This document shows positions 49,695-58,731 of a stretch of DNA of 64,000 nt, piece by piece; the first letter of the stretch is position 1, and each line of letters starts with the position of its first letter. The position numbers and the translations under genes are program-made. Origin of the DNA: Planctomycetaceae bacterium (GTDB lineage Bacteria; Planctomycetota; Planctomycetia; Planctomycetales; Planctomycetaceae); NCBI GenBank assembly GCA_021732845.1, contig JAKFUF010000132.1, positions 18,363 to 82,362 on the forward strand. The letters run 5' to 3'. A model generated the notes under the pieces. That model was not told the DNA's origin and did no database searches. It saw nothing but the letters and a program-made list of their open reading frames with translations.

Positions 49695-50967
49695 TTGCGT
49701 GGACCCGTGCGGGCCGCGCAGACAAGTCGGCGAGACTTCGGGGTTCGCTTTCATAAACAATTGAGAATAAATCACTTGCAGCCTGGCACATGCAGTGGAA
49801 AGCTGAAATTTCCGACCAAGGTCGTCTCCTTCATTCTCAACAGATCTCAAATCTCAAATTTCCTGACCGCAACGGATTTTGGGGGCGGGCTGCGTCATGT
49901 GGATGGAGGTGGACAGGATGAAAAGGATGGTTGAGGATCAGGAAAGGATCTGTTTGTACCGGCGTTCCATGAGATCAGCCTTGCTGATCCTCTCTCATCC
50001 CTGTCCCAAAATCCTCACTCAAGTTCTGAGATTCCAGTCTTAAAACATCTTGGTGGAATGTCTGTTTTTGCCTGAGGCATTTGCCGCGCGGTCTGCGGCT
50101 TGTGACGGCGCGGCTGGCTGCAGAATCTTGAGAAAAACACGGACACGAAAATTTTGCCGGGCCTACAATGGAGGTGGGCTGAAGCGCGCGATCGGCGAAC
50201 CAGGCTTCAGGCAGAGGGAACGCGACATTCGCCGCGTTTCCCCAGTTCATTCTCAAGCTGAAATGTTTGGCCAGCCACAGACGCAGTGACCGGCATGCGG
50301 CCAAATCCACGGAGATCCAGGGAGGATTGACGGGGATATTCCGGCGCGGCATGCCACCTAGACTGCCTGGACGGAATCTGCGGGCGGCACAACAGGCATC
50401 AGACCCAAACATCCTCAAGTCCATACCCGCTGTCGATCGAAACTATACGTTAGACAAGTCGAGTCGGAAAGAATTGGGATCGCATGCACTTTCAGCAGGC
50501 ATGCCCGCCCCCTCCGAGGTGAACTGGAATTCTTCCAAGGCACCAAGGATGTGGCTCAAGCCGGCTGAAGAACGCCCGATCCCGCGATTGGGCCGCCCGA
50601 CTGTCTCAGGGGGGACTGACTGCTTTGAACACCACGCCACCATTCCACCGTAGTGACCATTGGTCAACCGGTCCCGCCTGCCTGCACTCCGCAGCAGCCC
50701 CGCCAAAAGTCCGGACCCTGCCCCGCGGCAGGCCCGCCGGATAAGCGCGGGCTGCGACAACGACCCCCGCCTCATGTGCAGACGCTGCTGTGGCGAAATC
50801 CAGCAGTCGTCTTCCCAACCCGAGATCAGCCCCGACCCAAGACCACGTTGGCTCGCCAACACGGACGAACCGGCTAAGGACGGCCGTCCAGCGTGGTAGG
50901 GGTGACGCTCCAGAGGGCCCAGCACCCTCTGTGTCAGCAACGATTGAAAGCGATTGGAGAGCCTCTC
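49695..50967. other. 1.27-kb intergenic region without a supported gene
   Basis: It includes an inverted 'gacaggatgaaaaggat..' element at ~49914-50015 related to 3105-3185. Short frames up to 149 codons on both strands lack family resemblance. The last ~100 bp form the upstream region of the HTH-receiver gene. I see no RNA gene or riboswitch. Confidence 0.5.
49914..50015. repeat. 'ggacaggatgaaaaggat' inverted element
   Basis: GGACAGGATGAAAAGGATGG and a partly inverse stretch (GATCCTCTCTCATCCCTGTCC) about 70 bp apart; related to 3105-3185. Confidence 0.45.
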
Positions 50968-51540
50968 ATGAAGATGATCTTCACTACTGGACAGGTAGCA
51001 AAGATCTGTAAAGTTGCCCCCCGCACCGTCAGCAAGTGGTTCGACTCCGGACGTCTCCGTGGCTACCGCATCCCAGGCTCTCAGGACCGTCGCATCCCGC
51101 GCGACCACCTGATCCGGTTCCTCAAGGAACATGGGATGCCGCTGGGAGAACTTGAAGACGAGGCAGTGGGCAAAATTCTGATCGTTGGCGCGGATACCGT
51201 CATCCGCGGCAGCCTGCGTGATACCATGTCCGCGGACTCGTTCAAACTCGACTATGCCTCGAGCGGCTTCGAAGCCGGCATCCAGGCGGAATCGCTGCAC
51301 CCCGACTGCGTGGTCATCGATTTTGTCATGGGCCGCAATGAAGCCGTTCTTATTGCCCAGAACCTCCGGAAGAATTCCGAGTATCAGGACGTCGTCCTGA
51401 TCGGACTGCTCTCGGACGACGACAACGCCAGCGGTTTCGACCGCAGCGTGTTCAGCGAAACTTTCCGCAAGCCCTTCGACACGGCCCTGTTGGCCGAACG
51501 GATTCGAACCCTCGTCAACCGCAAGAAGCAACTGGCATGA
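50968..51540 (+). CDS. Excisionase/MerR-type HTH fused to a response-regulator receiver domain
   Basis: A 190-aa regulator. Residues 4-55 form an excisionase-like winged helix (FTTGQVAKICKVAPRTVSKW; RIPGSQDRRIPRDHLIRFLK). Residues ~68-188 are a receiver domain: acidic Asp76, phospho-acceptor Asp118 in DCVVIDFVM, Ser149 and the conserved Lys-Pro pair at 168-169 (FRKPFD). Only one of the usual two acidic residues is obvious at the first site. The order HTH-receiver is the reverse of ordinary response regulators and is characteristic of a planctomycete family. GGAG lies 8 nt before ATG 50968. No histidine kinase is adjacent. Confidence 0.87.
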   Translation: MKMIFTTGQVAKICKVAPRTVSKWFDSGRLRGYRIPGSQDRRIPRDHLIRFLKEHGMPLGELEDEAVGKILIVGADTVIRGSLRDTMSADSFKLDYASSGFEAGIQAESLHPDCVVIDFVMGRNEAVLIAQNLRKNSEYQDVVLIGLLSDDDNASGFDRSVFSETFRKPFDTALLAERIRTLVNRKKQLA

Positions 51541-51547
51541 TGCCAAA

Positions 51548-51567
51548 CGCCGGTTGGAGCACCGGCG
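51548..51567 (+). terminator. Hairpin directly after the HTH-receiver gene
   Basis: CGCCGGT, loop TGGAGC, ACCGGCG: a 7-bp GC-rich stem 8 bp after the stop; no T-tract. Confidence 0.5.
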
Positions 51568-52161
51568 GAAGGTGTCATGGATTGGCACGCGGTATCAGGG
51601 ACGATGCCGCTCCTGCCGATTCCGTCCAGAACAAGTTTTGAAGCCACCGCACGGGTCAACGCCCGCCGGACCTGCGAAGGACCGGCTGTCTCAGGGTCAA
51701 TGGCTGTTGATTCGACTGTCACCGCAGATGCTGGAGTTTCGGCCTCAGCCGATCCGCGTCGTGTTTGCTCTGTCCATGCCGAGGGTCTCGGCCCTCTGGC
51801 AGGCTGCACGTGCCGCGCGTCGACTGAGGCCGTTTTTTCTTTTGGCCTTCCAGCATCCTCCGGCAGAATTTGTAAGGGACCAAAATAACAAACTCTCACT
51901 CTGCGTGGGCACCGGGACCGAAGGCGTCAAACACTGGCAGTTTACGTGCTAAAACGCTGACGATTGCAAAAATCCGTAGAGCTGATCTTCTCACAAAATG
52001 AGCTGGCTGATAGCATCCAAAGGCGTCCCCACCCCCAATGCAGGCAGAGATTGACGTGAACCGCACCTTTGTGGTTCGTGTCCGTGTTTGCCGAGCCCCT
52101 CCGCGATTGGTCGCTTCAGGGCCTTTATTCAGGTTTCAGGTCGAGGCTTTGCCTCGTTGAC
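51568..52161. other. Intergenic region, nothing recognised
   Basis: About 590 bp between the regulator hairpin and the MFS gene. No protein-like frame or repeat. The short hairpin GAGGCTTTGCCTC at ~52143-52155 lies immediately before the MFS start and could affect its translation. Confidence 0.45.
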
Positions 52162-53613
52162 ATGAAGATTCAGTTGTTCCACGGCACCGAGCGCCGTGGG
52201 TCTGCACGCCACGGCGTGCCGTCGCGTTCACCTCTCGTGGCGCGATCCTCCCCATCTGCCTGCACGGCTCCCGCTGCGCCACCGCTGGCACGGCAGCACA
52301 GCACGCTGCGGCGTGACCTGCACAGCAGCGTTGCCGACGCCAGCGCGTTCAGCGTGATGGTGGGGATTGGCGAAACCTACATCCCGGCCTTCGTCCTGGC
52401 TTTGGGACTCGGCGAGATCGCGGCGGGACTGGTGGTGTCGATCCCGATGCTGATCGGCGCGATCCTGCAGTTGATTTCGCCGTGGGCGGTCGCCCGTCTG
52501 CGCTCGAACCAGCGCTGGATCCTGCTCAGCGTCACTGCTCAGGCACTCAGCTTCGTTCCGCTTGTCGTGGCTGGCCTGATGGGACACGCCTCGGCATTCT
52601 TCGTCTTCGCGGCGGTGTCCCTGTACTGGGGAGCGGGCCTGGCCTCAAGCCCTGCCTGGAACGCGTGGATGGAAACAGTCATCCCGAATCAAGTTCGTCC
52701 GCGGTTCTTTGCCACGCGGACCCGCATGGGCCAGGCGGGAATCCTGCTGGGATTCCTCGCTGGTGGAGCGGCCCTCCAGTACGGAAAGAGCGTCGATCAT
52801 ACACTGCTCGCCTTCGCCGCCATCTTCGCGGTGGCCGGCCTGTGTCGTGGCATCTCGGCCCGCTATCTGTCACAGCAGCACGAGAACCCCGCGAAGATGC
52901 GCCGGCAGGTGCATGTCTCGCTGGGCGAACTGATCGGACGGATTCGCAAAGGTGGCAGCGAACGGATGCTGCTGTACTTCCTGGCGGTGCAGGTGGCGGT
53001 CCAGATCAGCGGGCCGTATTTCACCCCGTACATGCTCAAGCAGTTGAAGGTCTCGTACCTCGAGTACGTGGCGATGCTGGCCACGTCTTACGTCGCCAAA
53101 ATCCTGGTGTTGCCGGCCATGGGCTGGATCGCGCACCGGTTCGGCACCCGCAAGCTCCTGTGGCTCGGCGGCGCGGGGATTGTCCCCACGGCAGGCCTGT
53201 GGCTCTATGCCAATTCATTTGTGGCGATCATCGGGGTCCAGTTTGTGGCCGGTGTCGTGTGGGCCGCCTACGAACTCGCCATGTTCCTGCTGTTCTTCGA
53301 GACCGTCCGCCGTGATGAACGGACCAGCATTCTGACGCTGTTCAACCTGGGCAATGCGGCCGCACTGGTCCTGGGTGCCGCGATGGGAGGCGTGCTGCTC
53401 AAATACCTGGGCGAAAGTCCAGAGGCGTATTTGACATTGTTTGCCGCCTCGTCTCTGGTTCGGGCTCTCACCTTGATTTGCCTGTACCTCACGCCCGCTT
53501 CAGAGGCCGAGCAACAACCGATCGAGATCCTCGAGAAGAACGCTGCCGAAGTGCTGGCCGGTCCTGTGCCCGAGATGGCGCTGGCCGAACCAGTTGCCAT
53601 CGGGACCGACTGA
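52162..53613 (+). CDS. Major facilitator superfamily transporter
   Basis: A ~483-aa transporter with about twelve hydrophobic helices. A ~50-residue hydrophilic, Ser/Pro/Arg-rich N-terminal extension precedes LHSSVADASAFSVMVGIGETYIPAFVLALGLGE. Loop 2-3 carries the basic AVARLRSNQRWILLS and the mid-loop has a charged stretch (QQHENPAKMRRQVHVSLGEL), typical for MFS. Helix 8-9 loop: GWIAHRFGTRKLLWLGG. Substrate is not predictable. ATG 52162 begins after a short hairpin; an upstream ATG at 52069 is less likely. Confidence 0.82.
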   Translation: MKIQLFHGTERRGSARHGVPSRSPLVARSSPSACTAPAAPPLARQHSTLRRDLHSSVADASAFSVMVGIGETYIPAFVLALGLGEIAAGLVVSIPMLIGAILQLISPWAVARLRSNQRWILLSVTAQALSFVPLVVAGLMGHASAFFVFAAVSLYWGAGLASSPAWNAWMETVIPNQVRPRFFATRTRMGQAGILLGFLAGGAALQYGKSVDHTLLAFAAIFAVAGLCRGISARYLSQQHENPAKMRRQVHVSLGELIGRIRKGGSERMLLYFLAVQVAVQISGPYFTPYMLKQLKVSYLEYVAMLATSYVAKILVLPAMGWIAHRFGTRKLLWLGGAGIVPTAGLWLYANSFVAIIGVQFVAGVVWAAYELAMFLLFFETVRRDERTSILTLFNLGNAAALVLGAAMGGVLLKYLGESPEAYLTLFAASSLVRALTLICLYLTPASEAEQQPIEILEKNAAEVLAGPVPEMALAEPVAIGTD

Positions 53614-53794
53614 GCACCACGGATTGATGATGGCCATCAGTTCGGTTGAGGCCCACGCAAGAGCCTCTGAGTCCGTGCTCGGCACCCGTTGAACGGGCGG
53701 ACTCCGCCCTTTCATGGGCCCTGCACGACACGCCTGATGGACAGTCGATATCATGTGGGCTCGGCAACCCGTATCTCTTGGAATCGGCACCATC

Positions 53795-54985
53795 ATGAAA
53801 CGACTGTCCGCGTGCATCTCCATCTGTCTGCTGATTTGCGCCCTTGTCACACCGTTGCGAGCTGAGCCACAGCCAAGCGCGGCGTCCGCCACCACGAATA
53901 TTCCCGGAGTTCTGCGCCTGCGGTTGCCGCCGACTCTGTACGCCGTTGTGGGGCTGGAGACGAACCTTTACTTCGACAATGTCTGCCTCACCCTCAACCC
54001 GGCCAACTGGGGGTTCGACATCCAGTGTCCGATCGGCAAGCAACAGGCGGAACGTTGGACTGCCGTCCCATCGGCCAAAGAGGTTGGCAAGCATCCGTTC
54101 GTTGTTGAAGTGCGGAACGACCAGAACGAAATCGTGGCACGAGCCGAAAGCCAGCTCGTGGTCGTGCCCGCCGATCGAGCCACGGACAAACCACTGAGCC
54201 TGCTGATGGTTGGCGACAGTTTGACTCATGGCTCGGTTTATCCGCAGCGCGTGTGGGAGTTGTGTCAGACTCCCGGAAATCCAAAGCTGCAGCTCGTTGG
54301 TTCGCATGGACTGCAATCGCCCTTGGGTGACATCCGGCACGAAGGGTACGGCGGCTGGACGGCCCAGCGGTTCGCCACGCATTTCACGCCGACCGCGCGA
54401 ACGGGCGACTACAAGCTCCGCGGAAGCCCGTTCCTGTACGAGCAGGCGGATGGCAGCAAGAAACTCGACTTCGCCAAATACTGCCAGGATGTGAACGAAG
54501 GCCGTTGTCCGGATGCGGTGACCATCTTCCTTGGACCGAACGACATCTTCTCGTACGACGACACCCGCATCGAAGCGGGGATCGACACGATGCTCGCGCA
54601 CTACGACCAACTGGTCACGATGATCCATACCCACAATCCAAAGGTGCGCGTGGGTGTCATGCTGCCCGTGCCGCCGGCCGCCAGCCAGGACGCTTTCGGG
54701 TCAAACTACACGACAGGACAGACGCGCTGGCAGTACAAGCGGAACCAGCACCGTTTGGTCGAACGGATGCTGGACCACTATGCCGGCAAGGAACCGGAGC
54801 AGGTCTATCTTGTCCCCACTGTGGTGAATCTGGACTGTGTGCACAACTATCCGGAAGAGGTGTCCGAACTAAACCTACACGCCGAGAAAGGCCGCCGTCA
54901 GAACAACGGCGTCCATCCGGCAGTGTCCGGTTACCGTCAGATCGGTGATTCGCTGTACACGTGGCTGAAGGCCACGACGGAGTAG
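53795..54985 (+). CDS. SGNH/GDSL-type hydrolase, secreted
   Basis: A ~396-aa exported esterase-like enzyme with signal peptide ACISICLLICALVTPLRA. Residues ~40-125 form a beta-rich domain. The SGNH core shows block I GDSLTHGS (Ser ~142), Gly in VGSHGLQSP, block III GPNDIFSYDD (Asn), and block V GVHPAVSGYRQIGDSLYTWL with the catalytic His. Likely acts on an acylated carbohydrate or lipid. It is followed by a convergent propeller gene 6 bp away. Confidence 0.85.
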   Translation: MKRLSACISICLLICALVTPLRAEPQPSAASATTNIPGVLRLRLPPTLYAVVGLETNLYFDNVCLTLNPANWGFDIQCPIGKQQAERWTAVPSAKEVGKHPFVVEVRNDQNEIVARAESQLVVVPADRATDKPLSLLMVGDSLTHGSVYPQRVWELCQTPGNPKLQLVGSHGLQSPLGDIRHEGYGGWTAQRFATHFTPTARTGDYKLRGSPFLYEQADGSKKLDFAKYCQDVNEGRCPDAVTIFLGPNDIFSYDDTRIEAGIDTMLAHYDQLVTMIHTHNPKVRVGVMLPVPPAASQDAFGSNYTTGQTRWQYKRNQHRLVERMLDHYAGKEPEQVYLVPTVVNLDCVHNYPEEVSELNLHAEKGRRQNNGVHPAVSGYRQIGDSLYTWLKATTE

Positions 54986-54991
54986 CGTGGC

Positions 54992-56419
54992 CTACCGCAG
55001 GCCGAAGCAGTACAGGTGGCCGTTGGTGCGCAGGTAGATCCGTCCGTCCACGATTGCGGGGCTGCCGTAGGCGTCCTCGCCGAAGTCCGCCTTGCCAAGC
55101 AGTTCCCAGCTCGGATTGGCCGAGACGATCGAGAGTTTCCCACGCTGGTCAAGCAAAAAGACCTTCCCGTCGCCAGACACGGGAGAGGCGTAATAGTCGG
55201 CCGCCGCGGCCAGCCGGCCTTCGCGGGCCAGCTTTCCGTCTTTGGCGTAGAGTGTCGACAGAATGCCCCGGTCCTTCACCGTGAACAGCGTGCCGTCGAC
55301 GATCAGCGGTGAGGCGCAGAACGGCACGTGCCGCTTTTGTTCCCAGACTTTGTGTGTCTGCGTCGCTTCCCCCTCGGCGCCTGGCTTGATGGCGATCAGC
55401 ACGTTTTTGCCCTCCGAGCACAGGCGGCGGAAGAACTCGTATTCCTCCTTGGTCAGAGTGCCGGACTTGTCGCGGTCAACCTGCACATAGCGTTGTTCAA
55501 CCGCATCACCCTTGGCCAGTTCGTCGCGTTCCAGCAGGCCGTTCTTGTTCTTGTCCAACGCGGGCAGGACTGTGTCGAACGGTTCGATGGCCAGGGCGTC
55601 ATTGCCATCGCCGCCCTTGGCCCACCCACAGACATAGAGCTGGCCGTCGGCAACCACCGGTGAGGCGCTGATGAAGCGGGCGATTCCCCGCACGGTCCAA
55701 AGTTCTTTCCCTGACTCCAGGTCATACCCAACGACCCGGAGCGTGGCTGCGACCACAATCTGCTTTTTGCCGCCCACCTCCCAGACAACAGGGGTGCCAT
55801 AATTTCTGGGAAACTCCGAACGGTCGGTCTGCCAGCGGGTCTTGCCGGTCCGCTTGTCGAGCGCGGCGAGAAAGGAGTCGGTGTCGTGGTCCTGGCAGAG
55901 GATCACCAGGTCGTCGACGATGATGGGCGAACTTCCCGCGCCAAAGTCGTTTTTGAACGGCCCCATCGGCCGCTCCCAGAGCAGTTTTCCATCCATGTCA
56001 TAACAGTAAAGGCCGCTGGACCCGAAGAAACTGACCACCCGCTCGCCATCAGTCGCCGGTGTGCATTGCGCGTGGCTGCCGATCGAGTGGATCTGCTCCA
56101 ACTGTTCATGGGGTGCCACCTGCTCCCAAAGAACTTTCCCAGTCGCCCGGTCCAGACCGAGCGTGAGGAGCTTCTGCTCACGCACCGCGGTGAGGAAAAT
56201 GCGTTCTCCCCAGACGATCGGCGACGAGTGTCCCGGCGGAAGATCGGTTTTCCAGATGACATTCTTGTCCGGCCCGATTTCCAGTGGCAGGCTGTCAGTC
56301 CCCACCGCAGTTCCGGCGCCGCCGGGACCGCGAAACTGTGGCCAGTTGCCCGCGAACACTGCATTCCCCGCTGCCAGCAGGGCGACAGCCAAAGCCACTG
56401 AAATCGTCCTGAGCCACAT
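54992..56419 (-). CDS. PQQ-binding-like beta-propeller protein with inserted EF-hand pair
   Basis: A ~475-aa exported propeller protein of the type annotated 'PQQ-binding-like/outer membrane assembly BamB-like'. After a signal peptide (VALAVALLAAGNAVFA) come blade motifs: WPQFRGPGGAGTA, SSPIVWGERIFLTAVREQKL, LDRATGKVLWEQVAPHEQLE, SSPIIVDDLVILCQDHDTDS and a late YASPVSGDGKVFLLDQRGKL. Between blades, residues ~285-335 hold two EF-hand loops (DKNKNGLLERDE and DRDKSGTLTKEE) with good calcium ligands. A BamB role is unlikely. ATG 56419 has AGGGG 5 nt upstream; ATG 56440 adds seven residues. Confidence 0.85.
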   Translation of the reverse strand: MWLRTISVALAVALLAAGNAVFAGNWPQFRGPGGAGTAVGTDSLPLEIGPDKNVIWKTDLPPGHSSPIVWGERIFLTAVREQKLLTLGLDRATGKVLWEQVAPHEQLEQIHSIGSHAQCTPATDGERVVSFFGSSGLYCYDMDGKLLWERPMGPFKNDFGAGSSPIIVDDLVILCQDHDTDSFLAALDKRTGKTRWQTDRSEFPRNYGTPVVWEVGGKKQIVVAATLRVVGYDLESGKELWTVRGIARFISASPVVADGQLYVCGWAKGGDGNDALAIEPFDTVLPALDKNKNGLLERDELAKGDAVEQRYVQVDRDKSGTLTKEEYEFFRRLCSEGKNVLIAIKPGAEGEATQTHKVWEQKRHVPFCASPLIVDGTLFTVKDRGILSTLYAKDGKLAREGRLAAAADYYASPVSGDGKVFLLDQRGKLSIVSANPSWELLGKADFGEDAYGSPAIVDGRIYLRTNGHLYCFGLR

Positions 56420-56596
56420 GGTCACCCCTTGGAGATTCATTGAGGAAGTAAACGCCCGTCTTCGCGTGGACGATTATAAAGTCCCGCATCGGAATGGGCA
56501 GTGGGCTTAGAAAGATTGGATGGTTAAGATGGCCACACGGGCCGAGGGGCCAGGATCAAGCCATCCACGGAAAGTCGGACAAAAGGGAACCAGTCG

Positions 56597-58669
56597 ATGA
56601 ACTCTCGTCCTCGAATGCTCATGGCAGTTGCCACGTGCCTCGCGCTTTGCCTGTGCGCCACCGGCTTGGCCGTGAGTGCGGAACCAGCAGCGACGAGTGA
56701 GTCACGGAAGTTCGCGCCAGCCGATGTTTTCCAATTGGAGTTTGCTTCCGATCCACAGATCTCGCCTGATGGTTCGCAGGTCGCCTACCTTCGAAACTCA
56801 GTCGACGTGATGACCGACACCGTCCGATCGCGGTTGTGGATGGTCGGCACTGACGGGCGCGAACACCGGCCGCTGACCGATTCGAGTATCGACGCCGCGT
56901 CGCCACGTTGGTCTCCTGACGGGAAGCGCCTCGCCTATGCTGCGAAGGGAGACAAGGCCACGCAGGTCTTCCTCCATTGGATTGACGGCGGCCAGACCGC
57001 GCGGCTGACGAACCTCACGGAGTCTCCAGGCGAACTCACGTGGTCGCCCGACGGTCGCTGGCTGGCGTTCACGATGCTGGCGCGGGACAAGCGCAAGCCA
57101 TACATTGAACTCCCGGAGAAACCCGAGGGGGCGAAGTGGGCCGAGCCGTTCAAACTGTATGACACGCTCGTGTATCGGGACGACGGCAAGGGTTATGTGA
57201 AAGAAGGCTTCCATCACCTGTACGTCCTGCCTGCGGATGGCGGCACCCCCCGCCAGGTTACCAGTGGACCGTTCCATCACCAGGAGCGTCCGGCCTGGGC
57301 CGCCGACGGCCAGTCACTCGTGTTCGCCGCGAACCGGCGTGACGACTGGGAACACGAGCCGCTCGACAGTGATCTCTATCGCGTGTCTCTGGCCAATGGT
57401 GAAATCACGCAGCTCACCGACCGCCGTGGCACAGACGCCAGTCCGGTCATTTCACCAGATGGCCGGTTGGCGGCCTTCGTGGGGTTCGACGATGTCGGGC
57501 GCAGCCACCACCAGACCGACTTGTATGTGATGTCGCTCGACGGCAAAGACCGCCAATGCCTGACAACGGCTCTCGATCGCGACATCACAAATCCCCGTTT
57601 CATCCGCGGCGGAAAAGCGGTCTGCTTTCAATACGACGATGAGGGCAACACCAAGATTGGCCTGGTGACACTGGCAACAGGCAAGCTGGAAGAGGTGGCT
57701 GTGGATGTGGGCGGTGTGAACTTCGGACGGCCATACGCCAGTGGCTCATACACTGCGGCCGACGACGGCCGCGTGGCCTTCACGCAAACCAATGCCGCGC
57801 GGCCAGCCGATGTCGCCACCACCGTCGCCGGTGCTGCGCCCCTGCGCCTGACACAGTTGAATGAGGACCTCCTGCCCTACCACGAACTCGGCCAGGTCGA
57901 ATCGTTCCGGTACCAGTCATCGCACGACAAGCAGCAGATTCACGGCTGGATCGTCACGCCGCCCGGCTTCGACGCCAAGAAAAAGTATCCGCTGATCCTG
58001 GAGATTCACGGCGGCCCCTTCGCCAATTATGGCACCAGGTTTTCAGTGGAAATGCAGCTCTATGCCGCCGCTGGCTACGTCGTCGTGTACGTCAACCCTC
58101 GCGGCAGCACAAGCTACGGCGATGCCTTCACCGCGTTCATCGACCACAACTATCCGAGCCACGACTATGACGACCTGATGAGCGGCGTGGACGCCGTCAT
58201 CGCCCGTGGCTTTGTCGACCCGAAGAAGCTGTATGTCACCGGCGGCAGCGGCGGCGGAATCCTGTCGAGCTGGATCATCGGCAAGACCAATCGGTTCCGG
58301 GCTGCCGCGGTCATCAAGCCCGTCATCAACTGGTACAGCTTTGCTCTCACCTCCGACCATTACAACTTTTTCGCGCGGTATTGGTTCGGGAAAAATCCCT
58401 GGGAGGATCCCGAGGCGTATTTGAAGCGCTCACCTCTGTCACTCGTCGGGAACGTCCGCACGCCGACGATGCTGATGACCGGCGAAGCCGACTATCGCAC
58501 TCCAATCTCGGAAGCGGAACAGTATTATCAGGCGCTCAAGTTGCGGAAGATCGACACCGTGCTCGTCCGCGTTCCCGACTCGTCGCACGACATCGGAGCC
58601 CGTCCGAGCCAGATGATCGCCAAGTGCGCCTACATCCTCAAATGGTTTGAAACACATGCGGGGGAGTAG
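56597..58669 (+). CDS. S9 family peptidase (prolyl-oligopeptidase/acylaminoacyl-peptidase-like), exported
   Basis: A 690-aa serine peptidase. A signal peptide (MAVATCLALCLCATGLAVSA) precedes a seven-bladed WD/PD40-like propeller (~45-400; ISPDGSQVAYLRNS, WSPDGKRLAYAAKG, WSPDGRWLAFTMLA). The alpha/beta-hydrolase domain follows: HGGPFANYG, GYVVVYVNPRGSTSYGDAF, nucleophile elbow GGSGGG with Ser551, Asp ~632 in GEADYRTP and His ~664 in SSHDIGARP. Substrates should be short peptides in the periplasm. Stand-alone gene with ATG 56597. Confidence 0.92.
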   Translation: MNSRPRMLMAVATCLALCLCATGLAVSAEPAATSESRKFAPADVFQLEFASDPQISPDGSQVAYLRNSVDVMTDTVRSRLWMVGTDGREHRPLTDSSIDAASPRWSPDGKRLAYAAKGDKATQVFLHWIDGGQTARLTNLTESPGELTWSPDGRWLAFTMLARDKRKPYIELPEKPEGAKWAEPFKLYDTLVYRDDGKGYVKEGFHHLYVLPADGGTPRQVTSGPFHHQERPAWAADGQSLVFAANRRDDWEHEPLDSDLYRVSLANGEITQLTDRRGTDASPVISPDGRLAAFVGFDDVGRSHHQTDLYVMSLDGKDRQCLTTALDRDITNPRFIRGGKAVCFQYDDEGNTKIGLVTLATGKLEEVAVDVGGVNFGRPYASGSYTAADDGRVAFTQTNAARPADVATTVAGAAPLRLTQLNEDLLPYHELGQVESFRYQSSHDKQQIHGWIVTPPGFDAKKKYPLILEIHGGPFANYGTRFSVEMQLYAAAGYVVVYVNPRGSTSYGDAFTAFIDHNYPSHDYDDLMSGVDAVIARGFVDPKKLYVTGGSGGGILSSWIIGKTNRFRAAAVIKPVINWYSFALTSDHYNFFARYWFGKNPWEDPEAYLKRSPLSLVGNVRTPTMLMTGEADYRTPISEAEQYYQALKLRKIDTVLVRVPDSSHDIGARPSQMIAKCAYILKWFETHAGE

Positions 58670-58731
58670 GCTACATTCCGCTGCGTTCAATTCGCTGAAT
58701 ATGACAGCCCGCTTGCAGCTCGGTCTTGGAC

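Noticed and set aside
50267..50653. Frames of 128-149 codons in the 49.7-51.0 kb gap as genes
   Set aside because: No family resemblance, no Shine-Dalgarno and unlike codon use.
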